Part shown: piece after piece, positions 39,060-48,125 of the stretch
Numbering within the stretch: the first letter of the stretch is position 1
Layout: each line of letters starts with the position of its first letter
Source of the DNA: Bacteroidales bacterium
Lineage (GTDB): Bacteria > Bacteroidota > Bacteroidia > Bacteroidales > JAADGE01
Assembly: GCA_021108035.1 (NCBI GenBank)
Contig: JAIORQ010000024.1
Location: 27,299 to 91,298 of the forward strand
Direction of reading: 5' to 3'
DNA: 64,000 nucleotides
Notes under the pieces: model-generated
What the model saw: only the letters and a program-made list of their open reading frames with translations
Databases searched by the model: none
What the model was told of the DNA's origin: nothing
Translations under genes and position numbers: made by a program

Positions 39060-41027
39060 ATGAGAAGTAAACAGCTACTCAAAATAAGTATATTATTTGT
39101 TTTTTTTCTGACTTGTGTTGATATCAGCAATGCTCAGGAAATAAGTAAAACTGACAGTCTTAAACAAAAGTTATCTGTTGCCGGAGATTCTTCCGATATC
39201 GCTATCCTTAACAAACTGTGTTGGGAGTTCAGAAATTCAGAGATTCAACATTCAATTACTTACGGAATACAATCTGTTGAACTTGCCGAAAAATACAAAG
39301 ATTATAAAAATTTAACCAAAGCTTACAGCTTTTTAGGGGTAGCTTATCGAAATTTCGGGAATTACACAAAGGCTTTTGATTATTACTATAAAGGTCTTGA
39401 ATCAGCAAAAAAGTATAATCTAATTGAACAAGAAGGTTATGCCTATATTAATATCGGCAATCTGTATCTTTATCATAAATATTATAATGATGCTGTTTTA
39501 AATCTTGATAAAGGACTGGAAATTGCGAAACAGATAAATAATGAAAAAATATTAGGATACTATTATTTGAACCGAGGAAGATTAGGGCTTGAAACTAATA
39601 ATTATTCACAAGCCCTTCAATATTTAACAAAAGCACTGGATCTGAGAAGCAAAGATAAAAATTTGGAAAGACAAGGTATATGCCTAAAATATATTGGTGA
39701 TGTTTATAACGAACAAAACAATTATAAATTAGCTTTGAAATATTATAAAGAATCATTAGACAGACTTGAAAAAACTTCGGATATTGACTTATTTGCCGAT
39801 AATTATAATAAAATTTCAAATATTTATCTAAAGAAAGGGAATTATAAACAAGCATTTTTTTATGCAGAAAAAGGACTTGAGATGGCAGAAAAAATTGGAA
39901 GCAAGCTAAGATTAAGAAATGCTAATCAAACCTTAATGCAAATTCACAAAGCTAAAAAAAATTATAAAGCTGTTTTTGAATATCAAAATGTTGTTATAAA
40001 ATATAATGACAGTCTTTTTAATCAAGAACTAAATGAAAAAATATCTTATATTAAATTTATTGATGAAAAGTACGAATACGATAATAAATTAAGAGACTTG
40101 GAGTATGAACATAAAATTGAGATCGAAAAACAAAAGCAAGTCAAAAATGTTTCTATTCTCCTATCCGTTATATTAATCATTATTTGCTTTGTTTTATTTA
40201 TGTTTTTCCGTATTAAACGAAAAGTCAATGCTAATTTGATATCTAAAAACAAACAAATTGCCGAACACAAAAGTGAACTTGAGAATACTCTTGAGGATAT
40301 CAGGATAGCAAATGAAAAACTTAAGGAATTAAATGCAATGAAAGATAAGTTTTTTACTATTATTGCTCATGACCTGAAAAGCCCCTTTAATGCAATAGTC
40401 AATTTCTCGAAACTTCTGTTGAAAAACTATCATAAATATGATTCCGGAAAACATAAAAAAATAATAAAATATATACACAAAAGCGGTGAGAGTACTTATA
40501 AATTGCTTGAAAATTTGTTGCTTTGGTCACGTTCTCAAATCGGCAATATTAATTTCAGTCCCAAAGAAGAAAATCTTTATCAAATTTCAATTGAAACAAT
40601 TGAACTTTTATCCCATAGTGCAAATTCGAAATCAATAACATTAAATAATGAAATTCCTAAGGACATTTTTGTAAAAACCGACAAAAAATTATATGTAACA
40701 ATATTACGTAATCTTACTACAAATGCTGTTAAATTTACACCTAAAGGGCGTAATATCAGCATTAAAGCAACAACAACAAATGAAAATAATCAAAGTTACA
40801 CTGAAATATCAGTTGTTGATGAAGGTATCGGTATCTCAAAAGAAAAAATAAAAAAATTATTTAATATCAGTGAAAATATTTCTACAAAAGGAACAGAAGA
40901 TGAAGACGGAACAGGGATTGGTTTAATGTTGTGTAAAGAATTTGTTGAGATGCACGGCGGACAAATAAAAATTAAAAGCAAAGTAAATTTCGGAACGACC
41001 ATGTCATTTACATTACCTACTGCATAG
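39060..41027 (+). CDS. TPR-repeat sensor histidine kinase
   Basis: A 655-residue kinase: signal peptide at 1-25 (ending DISNAQ), about six TPR motifs at 60-330 (YSFLGVAYRNFGNYTKAFDY, YINIGNLYLYHKYYNDAV, YIGDVYNEQNNYKLALKYY), one membrane helix near 365-385, a coiled coil, HisKA (FFTIIAHDLKSPFNAIV, His near 437) and HATPase (NLTTNAVKFTPKG, GTGIGLMLCKEFVEMHGG). The TPR part lies in the periplasm and probably senses protein or ligand state. No response regulator gene is adjacent, so this is an orphan kinase. Confidence 0.92.
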   Translation: MRSKQLLKISILFVFFLTCVDISNAQEISKTDSLKQKLSVAGDSSDIAILNKLCWEFRNSEIQHSITYGIQSVELAEKYKDYKNLTKAYSFLGVAYRNFGNYTKAFDYYYKGLESAKKYNLIEQEGYAYINIGNLYLYHKYYNDAVLNLDKGLEIAKQINNEKILGYYYLNRGRLGLETNNYSQALQYLTKALDLRSKDKNLERQGICLKYIGDVYNEQNNYKLALKYYKESLDRLEKTSDIDLFADNYNKISNIYLKKGNYKQAFFYAEKGLEMAEKIGSKLRLRNANQTLMQIHKAKKNYKAVFEYQNVVIKYNDSLFNQELNEKISYIKFIDEKYEYDNKLRDLEYEHKIEIEKQKQVKNVSILLSVILIIICFVLFMFFRIKRKVNANLISKNKQIAEHKSELENTLEDIRIANEKLKELNAMKDKFFTIIAHDLKSPFNAIVNFSKLLLKNYHKYDSGKHKKIIKYIHKSGESTYKLLENLLLWSRSQIGNINFSPKEENLYQISIETIELLSHSANSKSITLNNEIPKDIFVKTDKKLYVTILRNLTTNAVKFTPKGRNISIKATTTNENNQSYTEISVVDEGIGISKEKIKKLFNISENISTKGTEDEDGTGIGLMLCKEFVEMHGGQIKIKSKVNFGTTMSFTLPTA

Positions 41028-41100
41028 TTAATTTTGCTGTTGGCTTTGGTACTCACTGCAAGTAAAACACCTGAAAGAAGCAACGGAAACTCATTAAAAC

Positions 41101-41122
41101 GTGCCACGCTGCAACGCGGCAC
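41101..41122. terminator. Hairpin between convergent kinase and radical SAM genes
   Basis: GTGCCACG and CGCGGCAC pair with one mismatch around CTGCAA. It may end both converging genes; no long T run follows. Confidence 0.45.
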
Positions 41123-41149
41123 ATTAATTTGATTAATACAGTAACAGGT

Positions 41150-42040
41150 TTACAGACCTCTTTGCCACTCTTTCCTTAAGTCCGCATCATTCTGTGTGGC
41201 CAATACATTCTCGATTCTTTTTAACAGCTTATCTTTATCGCGTGATAGTATTCCTTTCAAAATCAGATAATTTGATGCATGGTCGCTTCGAAATACTGTT
41301 TGTTCTAATTTAGTATTTTCCAATAATACTTTTAATTCATATATAAGTTCAAATTTAGATAAGCTTGTGTATTTTCCTTTATACCTTTTTAAAAAATGTT
41401 CTAAGCCTAATGGCAGGCTTAATACTAAAGTCGAAGCATATTCAGGTTGGATTTCATTTAATATCTTTCCGGAATTAACGGCATGTTGCATGCTTAATTC
41501 TTTTCCGCCGAGACCGGTCAATATCATTACTGATAATTTAATTCCGGCAGATTTCGCTTTCAGTAAACCGGTTACAGTTGAATTAAAAGTTTCACCTTTA
41601 TTAATCAATTTTAAAACATCATTATCACCGGATTCTATCCCTACATATAATAAATCCAAGCCGTTCGATTTAAGTTCTTTTAATTCATCAACTGATTTAT
41701 TTGCAAGGTCTTTTGGTTTTGCATAAGCCGATATCCTTCTGATATTTTTAAGTTTTGAGTTTATTTCGAATAATATCCGGTTTAATCTGTCAGTTGAAAG
41801 AACCATTGCATCACCGTCAGCAAGAAAAATCTTATTAAACTTATATCCGGTTTGTGCGCAAATGAGAATTTCTTCAGATACTTTTTCAAACGGTTTAATC
41901 TTAAATTTTTTAGAGGTGTACATTTCACAAAAAGCACATTTGTTCCATGAACAGCCGCTTGTAATTTGTAAAATTAATGATCTTGCTTCAGAAGGCGGTC
42001 TGAAAAGCGGTTCTTCATACTTGATTGGCAGGTAAAACAT
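41150..42040 (-). CDS. Radical SAM protein
   Basis: A 296-residue radical SAM enzyme. The 4Fe-4S site is a variant CxxxxCxxC (GCSWNKCAFCEMY, near 29-41) rather than CxxxCxxC, as in a conserved group of COG1032-like proteins. Further marks are the acidic strand KIFLADGDAMVL, LDLLYVGIESGDNDVLK (the GIESG motif) and KLSVMILTGLGGKE. SAM would be cleaved to a radical; the substrate is unknown. No partner gene is nearby. The C-terminal 80 residues are helical and charged. Confidence 0.85.
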   Translation of the reverse strand: MFYLPIKYEEPLFRPPSEARSLILQITSGCSWNKCAFCEMYTSKKFKIKPFEKVSEEILICAQTGYKFNKIFLADGDAMVLSTDRLNRILFEINSKLKNIRRISAYAKPKDLANKSVDELKELKSNGLDLLYVGIESGDNDVLKLINKGETFNSTVTGLLKAKSAGIKLSVMILTGLGGKELSMQHAVNSGKILNEIQPEYASTLVLSLPLGLEHFLKRYKGKYTSLSKFELIYELKVLLENTKLEQTVFRSDHASNYLILKGILSRDKDKLLKRIENVLATQNDADLRKEWQRGL

Positions 42041-42118
42041 AATAATCTGTATAATTCCGATAAAAACTATTAATTATGGTGAAGGAAATTATTTTTCAAT
42101 TATAAAATCATCATTTTA

Positions 42119-42520
42119 TTATTGTAGCTTTAAAAATATCAATATCTCATCGTGAGACAGACTATCTGCATAGAAATTCCCGATTCTGATTTGTTCCTTT
42201 TGTAAATCCAAATTAAAATAATAATTTTCAGAATAAATACAACTTGATAACAGCCATTGCAATGAAATACTGTCTCCATATATTTTATAATCATATAAAC
42301 CTGAACCTGACAACGGTAAAAGGTATCCGTTGCGAATCTCTTTGCCCCTGTTTAGTTCAAGCCATCCCTCATAGTCATTTTTGTTAAAAATTAATGTGTC
42401 TGAGCACTGAGTTGTTTCTATCCATTTCCCTTTTAGTAATCCGTGTTTATCAGTATCTTTTTCACAGCTTATTAATGAAATAGTAAGAACAGTTAACCCG
42501 ATAATTAATAATGTTTTCAT
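42119..42520 (-). CDS. Small lipoprotein, unknown function
   Basis: A 133-residue protein with a lipoprotein signal ending in the lipobox ISLISC, Cys19. The mature part is mostly beta (LKGKWIETTQC, LIFNKNDYEGWLEL, QWLLSSCIYSENYYFNL), with the WIET-type start seen in lipocalin-like small lipoproteins. Two further cysteines could form a disulfide. It stands alone between 80-base and 290-base gaps and is the first of three isolated minus-strand genes with palindromic spacers. Confidence 0.7.
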   Translation of the reverse strand: MKTLLIIGLTVLTISLISCEKDTDKHGLLKGKWIETTQCSDTLIFNKNDYEGWLELNRGKEIRNGYLLPLSGSGLYDYKIYGDSISLQWLLSSCIYSENYYFNLDLQKEQIRIGNFYADSLSHDEILIFLKLQ

Positions 42521-42813
42521 GTATTTTAAATTTTTGTAATTTACTTACAACGGCAGTTGGGCATTTTGAATATCAGTCTTTCAACTTACTACACCGTTTG
42601 TGTATTGTTAATTCGCTCACACTTACCGCTTTATGTCCAATTTTTTATATTGTGTGTTGTGTGCCGGCTTTATTCTGTTTCGTTATTCCAATATTAAAAA
42701 TTCAACTTTTCTCCTTTTATTCTATTAGCAACTATTGAAAAAATTATCCACGGAACAAAGTAGAAAATAGTAAGATACCAATAATCTATAAAGAAAAATA
42801 ATCCACCTTTTTC
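42521..42813. other. Spacer with AACGGCAGTTGGGC and TTGTGTGCCGGC boxes
   Basis: The 293-base gap holds no gene. Near the lipoprotein start are the words ACAACGGCAGTTGGGCAT (42549-42566) and, about 90 bases on, TGTGTGTTGTGTGCCGGC (42651-42668). Boxes of the same kind (AACGG-GTTGG and TTTGTTGTGCG) flank the spacer at 43342-43552. GTTGGGC fits the GTTRRRY core of integron attC sites, but the arms pair poorly here. Confidence 0.4.
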
Positions 42814-43341
42814 CTATATGTCTATAATCAATATTGCCCATAACTTATCTTCATTTTCTTCAATTGATATAATGTCTTCTCCGATACGTCTTTTATAAAA
42901 ACTCAGTCTGTCGCTTATAAAATATTCGTCACCTTCTTTGTCAAGTTTGACTTGCTTCGTCCAAAGTTTTCCGAGTTCCGGTGTTTGAAATGAATACCAA
43001 AAGCGAATACCATTTAATCTTTCCGGTTGAAATTTTTTAGCCAACAAATTCAAAGTTTTAATACCAAGCATAAAAGATTTTTTGTTGTCAGCAGGTTTAA
43101 TATACGAAGCTACGTGAAAATGATTTTCGTTGTCTTCAAACATTGATTGGTTTTCATAGTCCGGTTTCGTTTCGTGAAGCATGTTAAGTGATTTTAATCT
43201 AACACCATACTCTGTTATTAATATTTGACCGGCAAGAACATTTTGAACTTCAGCCGGCAAGTCAACAGAAAATGAAAAGTCATCCGGCAGATTATATTCT
43301 GTCAAAAATTGCCTAAATAATTTGTTGAATGTTATTTTCAT
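42814..43341 (-). CDS. Hypothetical protein
   Basis: A 175-residue protein with no signal peptide and no recognised domain. It is rich in aromatic and charged residues (LNGIRFWYSFQTPELGKLW, DRLSFYKRRIGEDII), suggesting a small alpha-beta cytoplasmic protein. It is bounded on both sides by spacers carrying AACGG/GTTGG and TTGTG boxes, consistent with a movable single-gene unit. Function is not known. Confidence 0.65.
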   Translation of the reverse strand: MKITFNKLFRQFLTEYNLPDDFSFSVDLPAEVQNVLAGQILITEYGVRLKSLNMLHETKPDYENQSMFEDNENHFHVASYIKPADNKKSFMLGIKTLNLLAKKFQPERLNGIRFWYSFQTPELGKLWTKQVKLDKEGDEYFISDRLSFYKRRIGEDIISIEENEDKLWAILIIDI

Positions 43342-43552
43342 AAGCTTACCGTTAACGGTTGGCTATGCAATGTGCGGTCTTATAACCGACAACTTTCAAA
43401 TTACGTAGATAGCCAACTTTTTAATTTTGTTTTTATCTTTTTATTTTAAAAGCCAAATTAAAAATTTGGCGGTGTTTATTTAATGTTGCATTCTTTCAAT
43501 TTGCTTATTTGCCCGCATTTTGTATAGCTGTTTGTTGTGCGTTCGTTTCTTT
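43342..43552. repeat. Palindromic spacer between single-gene units
   Basis: GCTATGCAATGTGCGG near the left end and CCGCATTTTGTATAGC near the right end are imperfect inverted repeats about 150 bases apart. Outside them lie GTTAACGGTTGG on the left and TTTGTTGTGCG on the right. Similar boxes occur in the spacer at 42521-42813 and, in part, after 44198. Confidence 0.5.
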
Positions 43553-44197
43553 TTACAGTTTTTTCATAATCCCAATTACAAAAGTTTGGTCAAGAAAGTT
43601 AGCTTTATAAACGTAATCTCCATTAGGTAACATATCAATGATTTGTACTTTGGTCGTTTTACCGATAAAAAAGTCATACTTCTTTTTACTTACATTGATA
43701 TAAGTCAGACTATATTCGCACGGTGATTGCCAACTAATGGTGCAAACAAATTCCGAATCTCCACTTTTTTCGATTTGAATACTGTCCGTTCTTGTAATTA
43801 ATGTATTTGGATAGAGAACACTAACATATTTGAAATTCCCTGTTTTAAACTGGGCGTATTTTTTACAGTCCGTTTCACTTACAATTTTATTTTCATACTT
43901 TTTATTTATAAAACGGTAAGTATAATCATAACAATTTCCATTCATTTTACCATCCTTGGATTCAATATATTTATTTTGTAGCAAAATCTTGTTGATTATC
44001 TCCTGGTTCTTATATGTGGATTTTTCTGGGACGATTGTTACACTTTTAGATTTACTATTCTTATCCACGCAATAATTAAACGTCAGGTATTCCACCACTT
44101 CTACATCGGTTACATAAGATACATTTTCAATATGCTTTTGTTCATTACAAGAAATTAAAGAAAGGACTAAAATCAATAAGGATAATTTGAATTTCAT
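43553..44197 (-). CDS. Hypothetical lipoprotein
   Basis: A 214-residue lipoprotein: signal MKFKLSLLILVLSLISC with the acylated Cys17. The rest is a Lys/Tyr-rich beta protein (CYDYTYRFINKKYENKIVSE, YVSVLYPNTLITRTDS, CTISWQSPCEYSLTYINVS) with several cysteines; no family is recognised. The N-terminal lipid probably places it in the inner or outer membrane facing the periplasm. Third of the isolated minus-strand genes. Confidence 0.7.
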   Translation of the reverse strand: MKFKLSLLILVLSLISCNEQKHIENVSYVTDVEVVEYLTFNYCVDKNSKSKSVTIVPEKSTYKNQEIINKILLQNKYIESKDGKMNGNCYDYTYRFINKKYENKIVSETDCKKYAQFKTGNFKYVSVLYPNTLITRTDSIQIEKSGDSEFVCTISWQSPCEYSLTYINVSKKKYDFFIGKTTKVQIIDMLPNGDYVYKANFLDQTFVIGIMKKL

Positions 44198-44659
44198 AGT
44201 TTTTTTTTAATGATGCACAACATATAAGCATTCTATCGACAGTTGCGACATGCAAAATGCGAGTACTCAAAATTAACAAAAAATACTGTTAAAAAGATAT
44301 ACTTCTAAATAATTTGTAAGCAATTGTTGAAAGAATGCAGTTGGACTATGCCTACACTTACAGTATCTTATTATATGGGTATTGTATTAAAGTTTTTATA
44401 TATTTATAAAAAAAACATCATTAAATTACAGATATTAAACCAATTACACTATTCATTACTTTTAACATTTACCGAAGGTTTAGTTCAACATTTGTGTTAA
44501 CGAACTTATTGTATATACATAACTAAAAAAAACATAGTGTTGTATATATCCGCATTGTGCAAACTTGTTAATTTATATTTCAAAAATATTTTCTCAAATA
44601 TACCAAGTTCCTTAAAAATTTCCAAATTAATTTATTAACAACACGTTACACTTTGTTTT
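44198..44659. other. AT-rich region without genes
   Basis: About 460 bases with no supported gene. Close to the lipoprotein start it has ATGCACAACATATAAGCA and GACAGTTGCGACATGC, words like those in the two preceding spacers. The rest is featureless AT-rich sequence. Confidence 0.4.
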
Positions 44660-44921
44660 GGCTATGGTTTAGGTATTCTGTGAAATATGTATATTGTAAT
44701 AATCCCGAACGATTAATTGCAACAGCAATTACCCAATAGTAACCATAGGTGCAACCTATGGAAGGAACAGGATAGATAAAAAGAACTCCGACAGGAGTTC
44801 AACACCTTTCGGTGTTGATGTTTTATATTCGTAGATTATCCACAGGTTATACCTGTGGTTACTATTGTTTCACTGCTTCGCAGTAATTGCAAAATCATCC
44901 AAGAATACCTAAACCACAGCC
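44660..44921. repeat. Nested multi-hairpin palindromic element with 20-bp terminal repeats
   Basis: The ends GGCTATGGTTTAGGTATTCT (44660-44679) and AGAATACCTAAACCACAGCC (44902-44921) are inverted repeats matching at 19 of 20 positions. Inside are five compact hairpins: CCATAGG-CCTATGG (44743-44761), GAACTCC-GGAGTTC (44783-44800), CAACACC-GGTGTTG (44800-44817), CCACAGG-CCTGTGG (44840-44858) and ACTGC-GCAGT (44872-44884). AATAGTAACC occurs inverted on both sides of the hairpins. It is like REP or BIME-type elements mobilised by RAYT transposases; none is encoded here. Confidence 0.8.
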
Positions 44922-44999
44922 TTTATTTTTTGTTCAGGGGAAACTTCGGAAGTCCCGAGTTCTTCTCGGTTTGCTTATATACTTTCGGTCGATTTTATA

Positions 45000-45815
45000 T
45001 TAATATTGCTCTTTTTCATTAGGAAAATCCTTAGACCTTACATCTTTTACATAATTTGAAACAGCTCCTTTAATTTCGGCAGAAAGATCATGGTACCTTC
45101 TTAAGAATCTCGGAGAAAATTCTTGTGTAATTCCGAGCATATCATGTATTACTAATACTTGCCCGTCAACACCGCCTCCGGCACCAATTCCTATTGTCGG
45201 AATTTTAATGCTTTCTGAAACTTCTTTAGCTAATTGAGCCGGTATTTTTTCTAATACAATACCAAAACATCCCAGTTCTTCGAGAAGCAGGGCATCTTTT
45301 CTTAAGATATCAGCTTCTTCTTTATCTTTGGCTCGAACAACATAAGTACCGAATTTATGAATGGATTGAGGTATCAAGCCCAAATGTCCCATTACCGGTA
45401 TTCCGGCAGATAATATTCTGATCACAGATTCTTTAATCTGTAATCCGCCTTCCATCTTAACAGCATGCGCACCGGTTTCTTTCATAATTCTTATTGCCGA
45501 ATCCAATGCAATTTTTGAATTCCCCTGGTAAGTTCCGAACGGTAAATCAACAACAACCAAAGCTTTTTCAACGGCTCTTAAAACTGATTTTGCATGATAA
45601 ATAATTTCATTAAGAGTTAAGGGTAAAGTTGAATCATATCCTGCCATAACATTTGCAGCAGAATCACCTACCAAAATAACATCTATCCCCGCTTGATCTA
45701 CGATCTTTGCCATTGAGTAATCATAGGCTGTTAACATCGCAATTTTTTCTCCTTTCAACTTCATGGCTTGTAAGACATGAGTTGTAATTTTACGTGCGGT
45801 TTTATGAATTGCCAT
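45000..45815 (-). CDS. panB: Ketopantoate hydroxymethyltransferase
   Basis: A 271-residue enzyme making ketopantoate from 2-oxoisovalerate and methylene-THF, the first step of pantothenate and CoA synthesis (cytoplasmic). Marks: [32 protein letters not shown] with the metal-binding Asp, [30 protein letters not shown] and [17 protein letters not shown]. Complete and of usual length. It is last in a probable operon after a membrane protein and a tiny frame; no other pan genes are here. Confidence 0.97.
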   Translation of the reverse strand: MAIHKTARKITTHVLQAMKLKGEKIAMLTAYDYSMAKIVDQAGIDVILVGDSAANVMAGYDSTLPLTLNEIIYHAKSVLRAVEKALVVVDLPFGTYQGNSKIALDSAIRIMKETGAHAVKMEGGLQIKESVIRILSAGIPVMGHLGLIPQSIHKFGTYVVRAKDKEEADILRKDALLLEELGCFGIVLEKIPAQLAKEVSESIKIPTIGIGAGGGVDGQVLVIHDMLGITQEFSPRFLRRYHDLSAEIKGAVSNYVKDVRSKDFPNEKEQY

Positions 45816-45833
45816 TTTATGAAATTTAAATGT

Positions 45834-45965
45834 TTATATTTCAATTTCCGTATAACCGGATATACTGTATTTAATTTCGTTTTTAAATTGCTTCATTGTT
45901 ATATTGTCAGCTGTCAGCATCAATGAGTTATCTGTGTTTAAATTGAATTCACATTTTTTACTCAT
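45834..45965 (-). CDS. Possible 43-residue small protein
   Basis: A short frame starting with ATG four bases after the stop of the membrane protein gene and ending 18 bases before panB. It reads MSKKCEFNLNTDNSLM and ends SISGYTEIEI. Position and tight spacing suggest translation with its neighbours, but no family is recognised. A longer frame to 46052 would overlap the upstream gene. Confidence 0.35.
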   Translation of the reverse strand: MSKKCEFNLNTDNSLMLTADNITMKQFKNEIKYSISGYTEIEI

Positions 45966-45969
45966 TCTT

Positions 45970-46506
45970 TCATTTTGATTCAGGTTTAATATCATCTTCA
46001 GATTCTCCGAATTCATCAGGCATATATACAATTTCTTCAATAACATTATCATGATCTTTGATCAAAAAATTCTTTTCAAATTGAGAATAAGACGGTTTGT
46101 TTAATAAAACAGCAACAAACACAATCCCGAACATATACAAAGGTTCATTAATTTCATTTAAATAAAAAGCTGCTAAAGATAAAATCGCAGCTGTTTCAAG
46201 TACGGCATATTTGATTAAGACAGAAAAAAAATACTTTTCAAGTTTACTTTTTACACTTTCGTCTTTATTAACCTTCTTTTTTCTGTAATCATAGATTTTA
46301 TAAATTGCCGGTATTGATACAACAGTAATTAAATACGATGCATATAAAACCGCCATGTATCCGTTATTACCGGAACCCTGAAGAACTTCGGGTGTTAAAT
46401 ATAAAAAAGTAATAAGAAAAAAAATCCCTAATTCAACAACAAATAATAACCATAAAAGTGTATAAAATTTAATCTTTGTTTTTATAAATTGATTTTGTTC
46501 AGACAT
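45970..46506 (-). CDS. Four-helix membrane protein, unknown function
   Basis: A 178-residue inner membrane protein with hydrophobic segments near 15-37, 50-68, 95-115 and 120-135, separated by a basic cytoplasmic loop (YDYRKKKVNKDES), and an acidic C-terminal tail (MPDEFGESEDD). No known domain. It lies upstream of panB with only the tiny frame between, and downstream of the third copy of the dispersed element. Confidence 0.7.
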   Translation of the reverse strand: MSEQNQFIKTKIKFYTLLWLLFVVELGIFFLITFLYLTPEVLQGSGNNGYMAVLYASYLITVVSIPAIYKIYDYRKKKVNKDESVKSKLEKYFFSVLIKYAVLETAAILSLAAFYLNEINEPLYMFGIVFVAVLLNKPSYSQFEKNFLIKDHDNVIEEIVYMPDEFGESEDDIKPESK

Positions 46507-46534
46507 TGTTTAATATTTTTGAATATTTATTGCT

Positions 46535-46666
46535 GAGTCCATTCCAAAAAGTATAAAAGCCACGAATGCACGAATTTTATTAAATATTAAAAACTCTATA
46601 TATCAAGCTGTTATGCTTTATTAAATTATCTCTAATTTCCGAAAACTTCATTTTCGGAGTTGACTC
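46535..46666. repeat. Dispersed element with terminal inverted repeats, copy 3 (diverged)
   Basis: A 132-bp element with ends GAGTCCATTCCAAAAA and ATTTTCGGAGTTGACTC. The ends match copies 1 and 2, the middle is diverged but keeps GCCACGAATGCACGAA and CCGAAAACTTCATTTTCGGA. The remaining part of this 308-base gap holds small palindromes (TTGATAAATTATCAA at 46676-46690 and ACTAATCAGTTAGT near 46711) only. Confidence 0.75.
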
Positions 46667-46814
46667 TTGTTTAATTTGATAAATTATCAATTAATTAAAA
46701 TACTTGTAACTAATCAGTTAGTGTTTTACCGGTTTTATATTTCGTACCTAAGGGCACGAATAACGCATAATTTTACTGTGTTTTACCAATATTTATTCTG
46801 TCATTTAAGCATTG

Positions 46815-47678
46815 TTATTTCACATCAATAAGCTTTATTTCAAAAATTAAAGTTGAAAAAGCAGGTATTATCGGTGGATATCCTTGCTCACCATATGCTA
46901 AATAAGACGGCGTAATAATCTTTATCTTATCTCCCACCCTCATTGTTGCAACAGCTTCATCCCAAGCAAGTATTACCTCTCCTCTGCCCAAAACAAATTC
47001 AAGAGGTTCACCTTTATCAATTGAAGAATCAAAAACCTGTCCGTTTATAAGCGTCCCTTTATAATGAACAACTGCTGTTTTATCTTTTCGTGCCTTTTTA
47101 CCTTTTCCTTTTTCAAGAGAAATAATGTACAAACCGGTTTCAGTCGGGTCTTCAGTAATGTTCTCAACAGACAGATATTCTGATAATAACTGTTTTTCCA
47201 TTGCCTCTGTTTGTAACATATATTGCTCATATTCTTTCTTTAATTCTTCTTCAGTAAAATTTTTAACTAATTTAATCTCAAATCTTAAATTTTCACCTTC
47301 TTTAATGAATTCAGGAACTTCGATGCCGGCAGTTTTTTTATAAAAATCTTCGGCAGGTATTAAAAAGTGTGCGCTGTCCCCAATCTTCATCATTTTAACA
47401 GTTTCATGCAGTAATCCTCCCTGCTCGGCATTCATTACTCTCATCCTAAAATCATTATGAATATCTTTTGAATCAAATAATAAAGAATCTTTACTGTTAA
47501 AATACCTGACAATAAGACTAATATAATCATTTTCTTGTGTTTGATTACCGTCTTCAACAACATTGATAATATTATATTCAAACCCGGCTTCATGCTTTTT
47601 AAATCCGCTTGAGTTTTTACACGAATTTACTGCTGTTCCTACTATTAACAAAATAATTAAACCGAAATTAATCTTCAT
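46815..47678 (-). CDS. FKBP-type peptidyl-prolyl isomerase lipoprotein
   Basis: A 287-residue lipoprotein with lipobox AVNSC, Cys20. The C-terminal domain (about 180-287) is a clear FKBP fold: [59 protein letters not shown]; aromatic active-site residues are present. The middle part (about 40-160) looks like a second, degenerate FKBP-like domain ([36 protein letters not shown]), as in gliding or envelope-associated FKBPs of this phylum. It should assist folding in the periplasm. Followed by about 300 non-coding bases. Confidence 0.9.
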   Translation of the reverse strand: MKINFGLIILLIVGTAVNSCKNSSGFKKHEAGFEYNIINVVEDGNQTQENDYISLIVRYFNSKDSLLFDSKDIHNDFRMRVMNAEQGGLLHETVKMMKIGDSAHFLIPAEDFYKKTAGIEVPEFIKEGENLRFEIKLVKNFTEEELKKEYEQYMLQTEAMEKQLLSEYLSVENITEDPTETGLYIISLEKGKGKKARKDKTAVVHYKGTLINGQVFDSSIDKGEPLEFVLGRGEVILAWDEAVATMRVGDKIKIITPSYLAYGEQGYPPIIPAFSTLIFEIKLIDVK

Positions 47679-47980
47679 TTTATGTACTTTAAATTTTATT
47701 AAAAAACAAATATAAAATTATAAGAATTTAAAAAAAATAAAACTCGCTTATACAATTGTAAAAATTTGTTAAAATCACCGATTATATACAATTCATCATC
47801 AATTTTTATGCTTTCATCTATTGTTTGAGCATAAATGTAAAAGTTAAAAAAAGTTAAAAAATAAAACCCCTAACAAAAAGCATTATGCGTACACCGCTGT
47901 ATTTAAGCACCTTGCAAGCATTTTGTTTTTTCTGTATGCAAAATAGATCTTTTATAAAAAAATTAAAGTTAAATTATTTT

Positions 47981-48009
47981 TTTGTTTTAATAAATTTAAC
48001 TTACATTTG
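47981..48009 (+). promoter_or_regulatory. Promoter before the short terminated transcript
   Basis: TTTG (47981-47984), 17 bases and TACATTTG (48002-48009) fit the -33/-7 consensus; transcription would start near 48016. The rest of the 47679-48065 gap shows only AT-rich words. Confidence 0.65.
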
Positions 48010-48015
48010 TAAATG

Positions 48016-48102
48016 AGTTTTTATACTCATATAAAGTGTTTTTTTCATAGTAAGTTTTAGGTTAGTTGTTAAAGGCGGAATTTTCATTCCGCCTTTTTTT
48101 TA
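48016..48102 (+). ncRNA. Candidate small RNA or attenuator leader
   Basis: Between the promoter at 47981-48009 and the gene start at 48126 lies a strong terminator hairpin: AAAGGCGGAA (48071-48080) pairs perfectly with TTCCGCCTTT (48087-48096), followed by a T run. Transcription from this promoter should mostly stop near 48100, giving an RNA of about 85 bases. Either it is a free small RNA or it controls the large gene downstream by attenuation. Confidence 0.55.
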
Positions 48103-48125
48103 TTTTATTTTTCTACTTTTACGGC

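Noticed and set aside
42521..44260. Proven integron
   Set aside because: No integrase gene in the window and attC-like boxes are only partly matched; kept as a hypothesis only.
44660..44921. CRISPR array from the several hairpins
   Set aside because: Repeats are different palindromes without equal spacers; no cas genes.
48066..48125. N-terminal extension of the receiver-PPDK gene
   Set aside because: These codons are the terminator hairpin and its T run; the ATG at 48126 is a better start.
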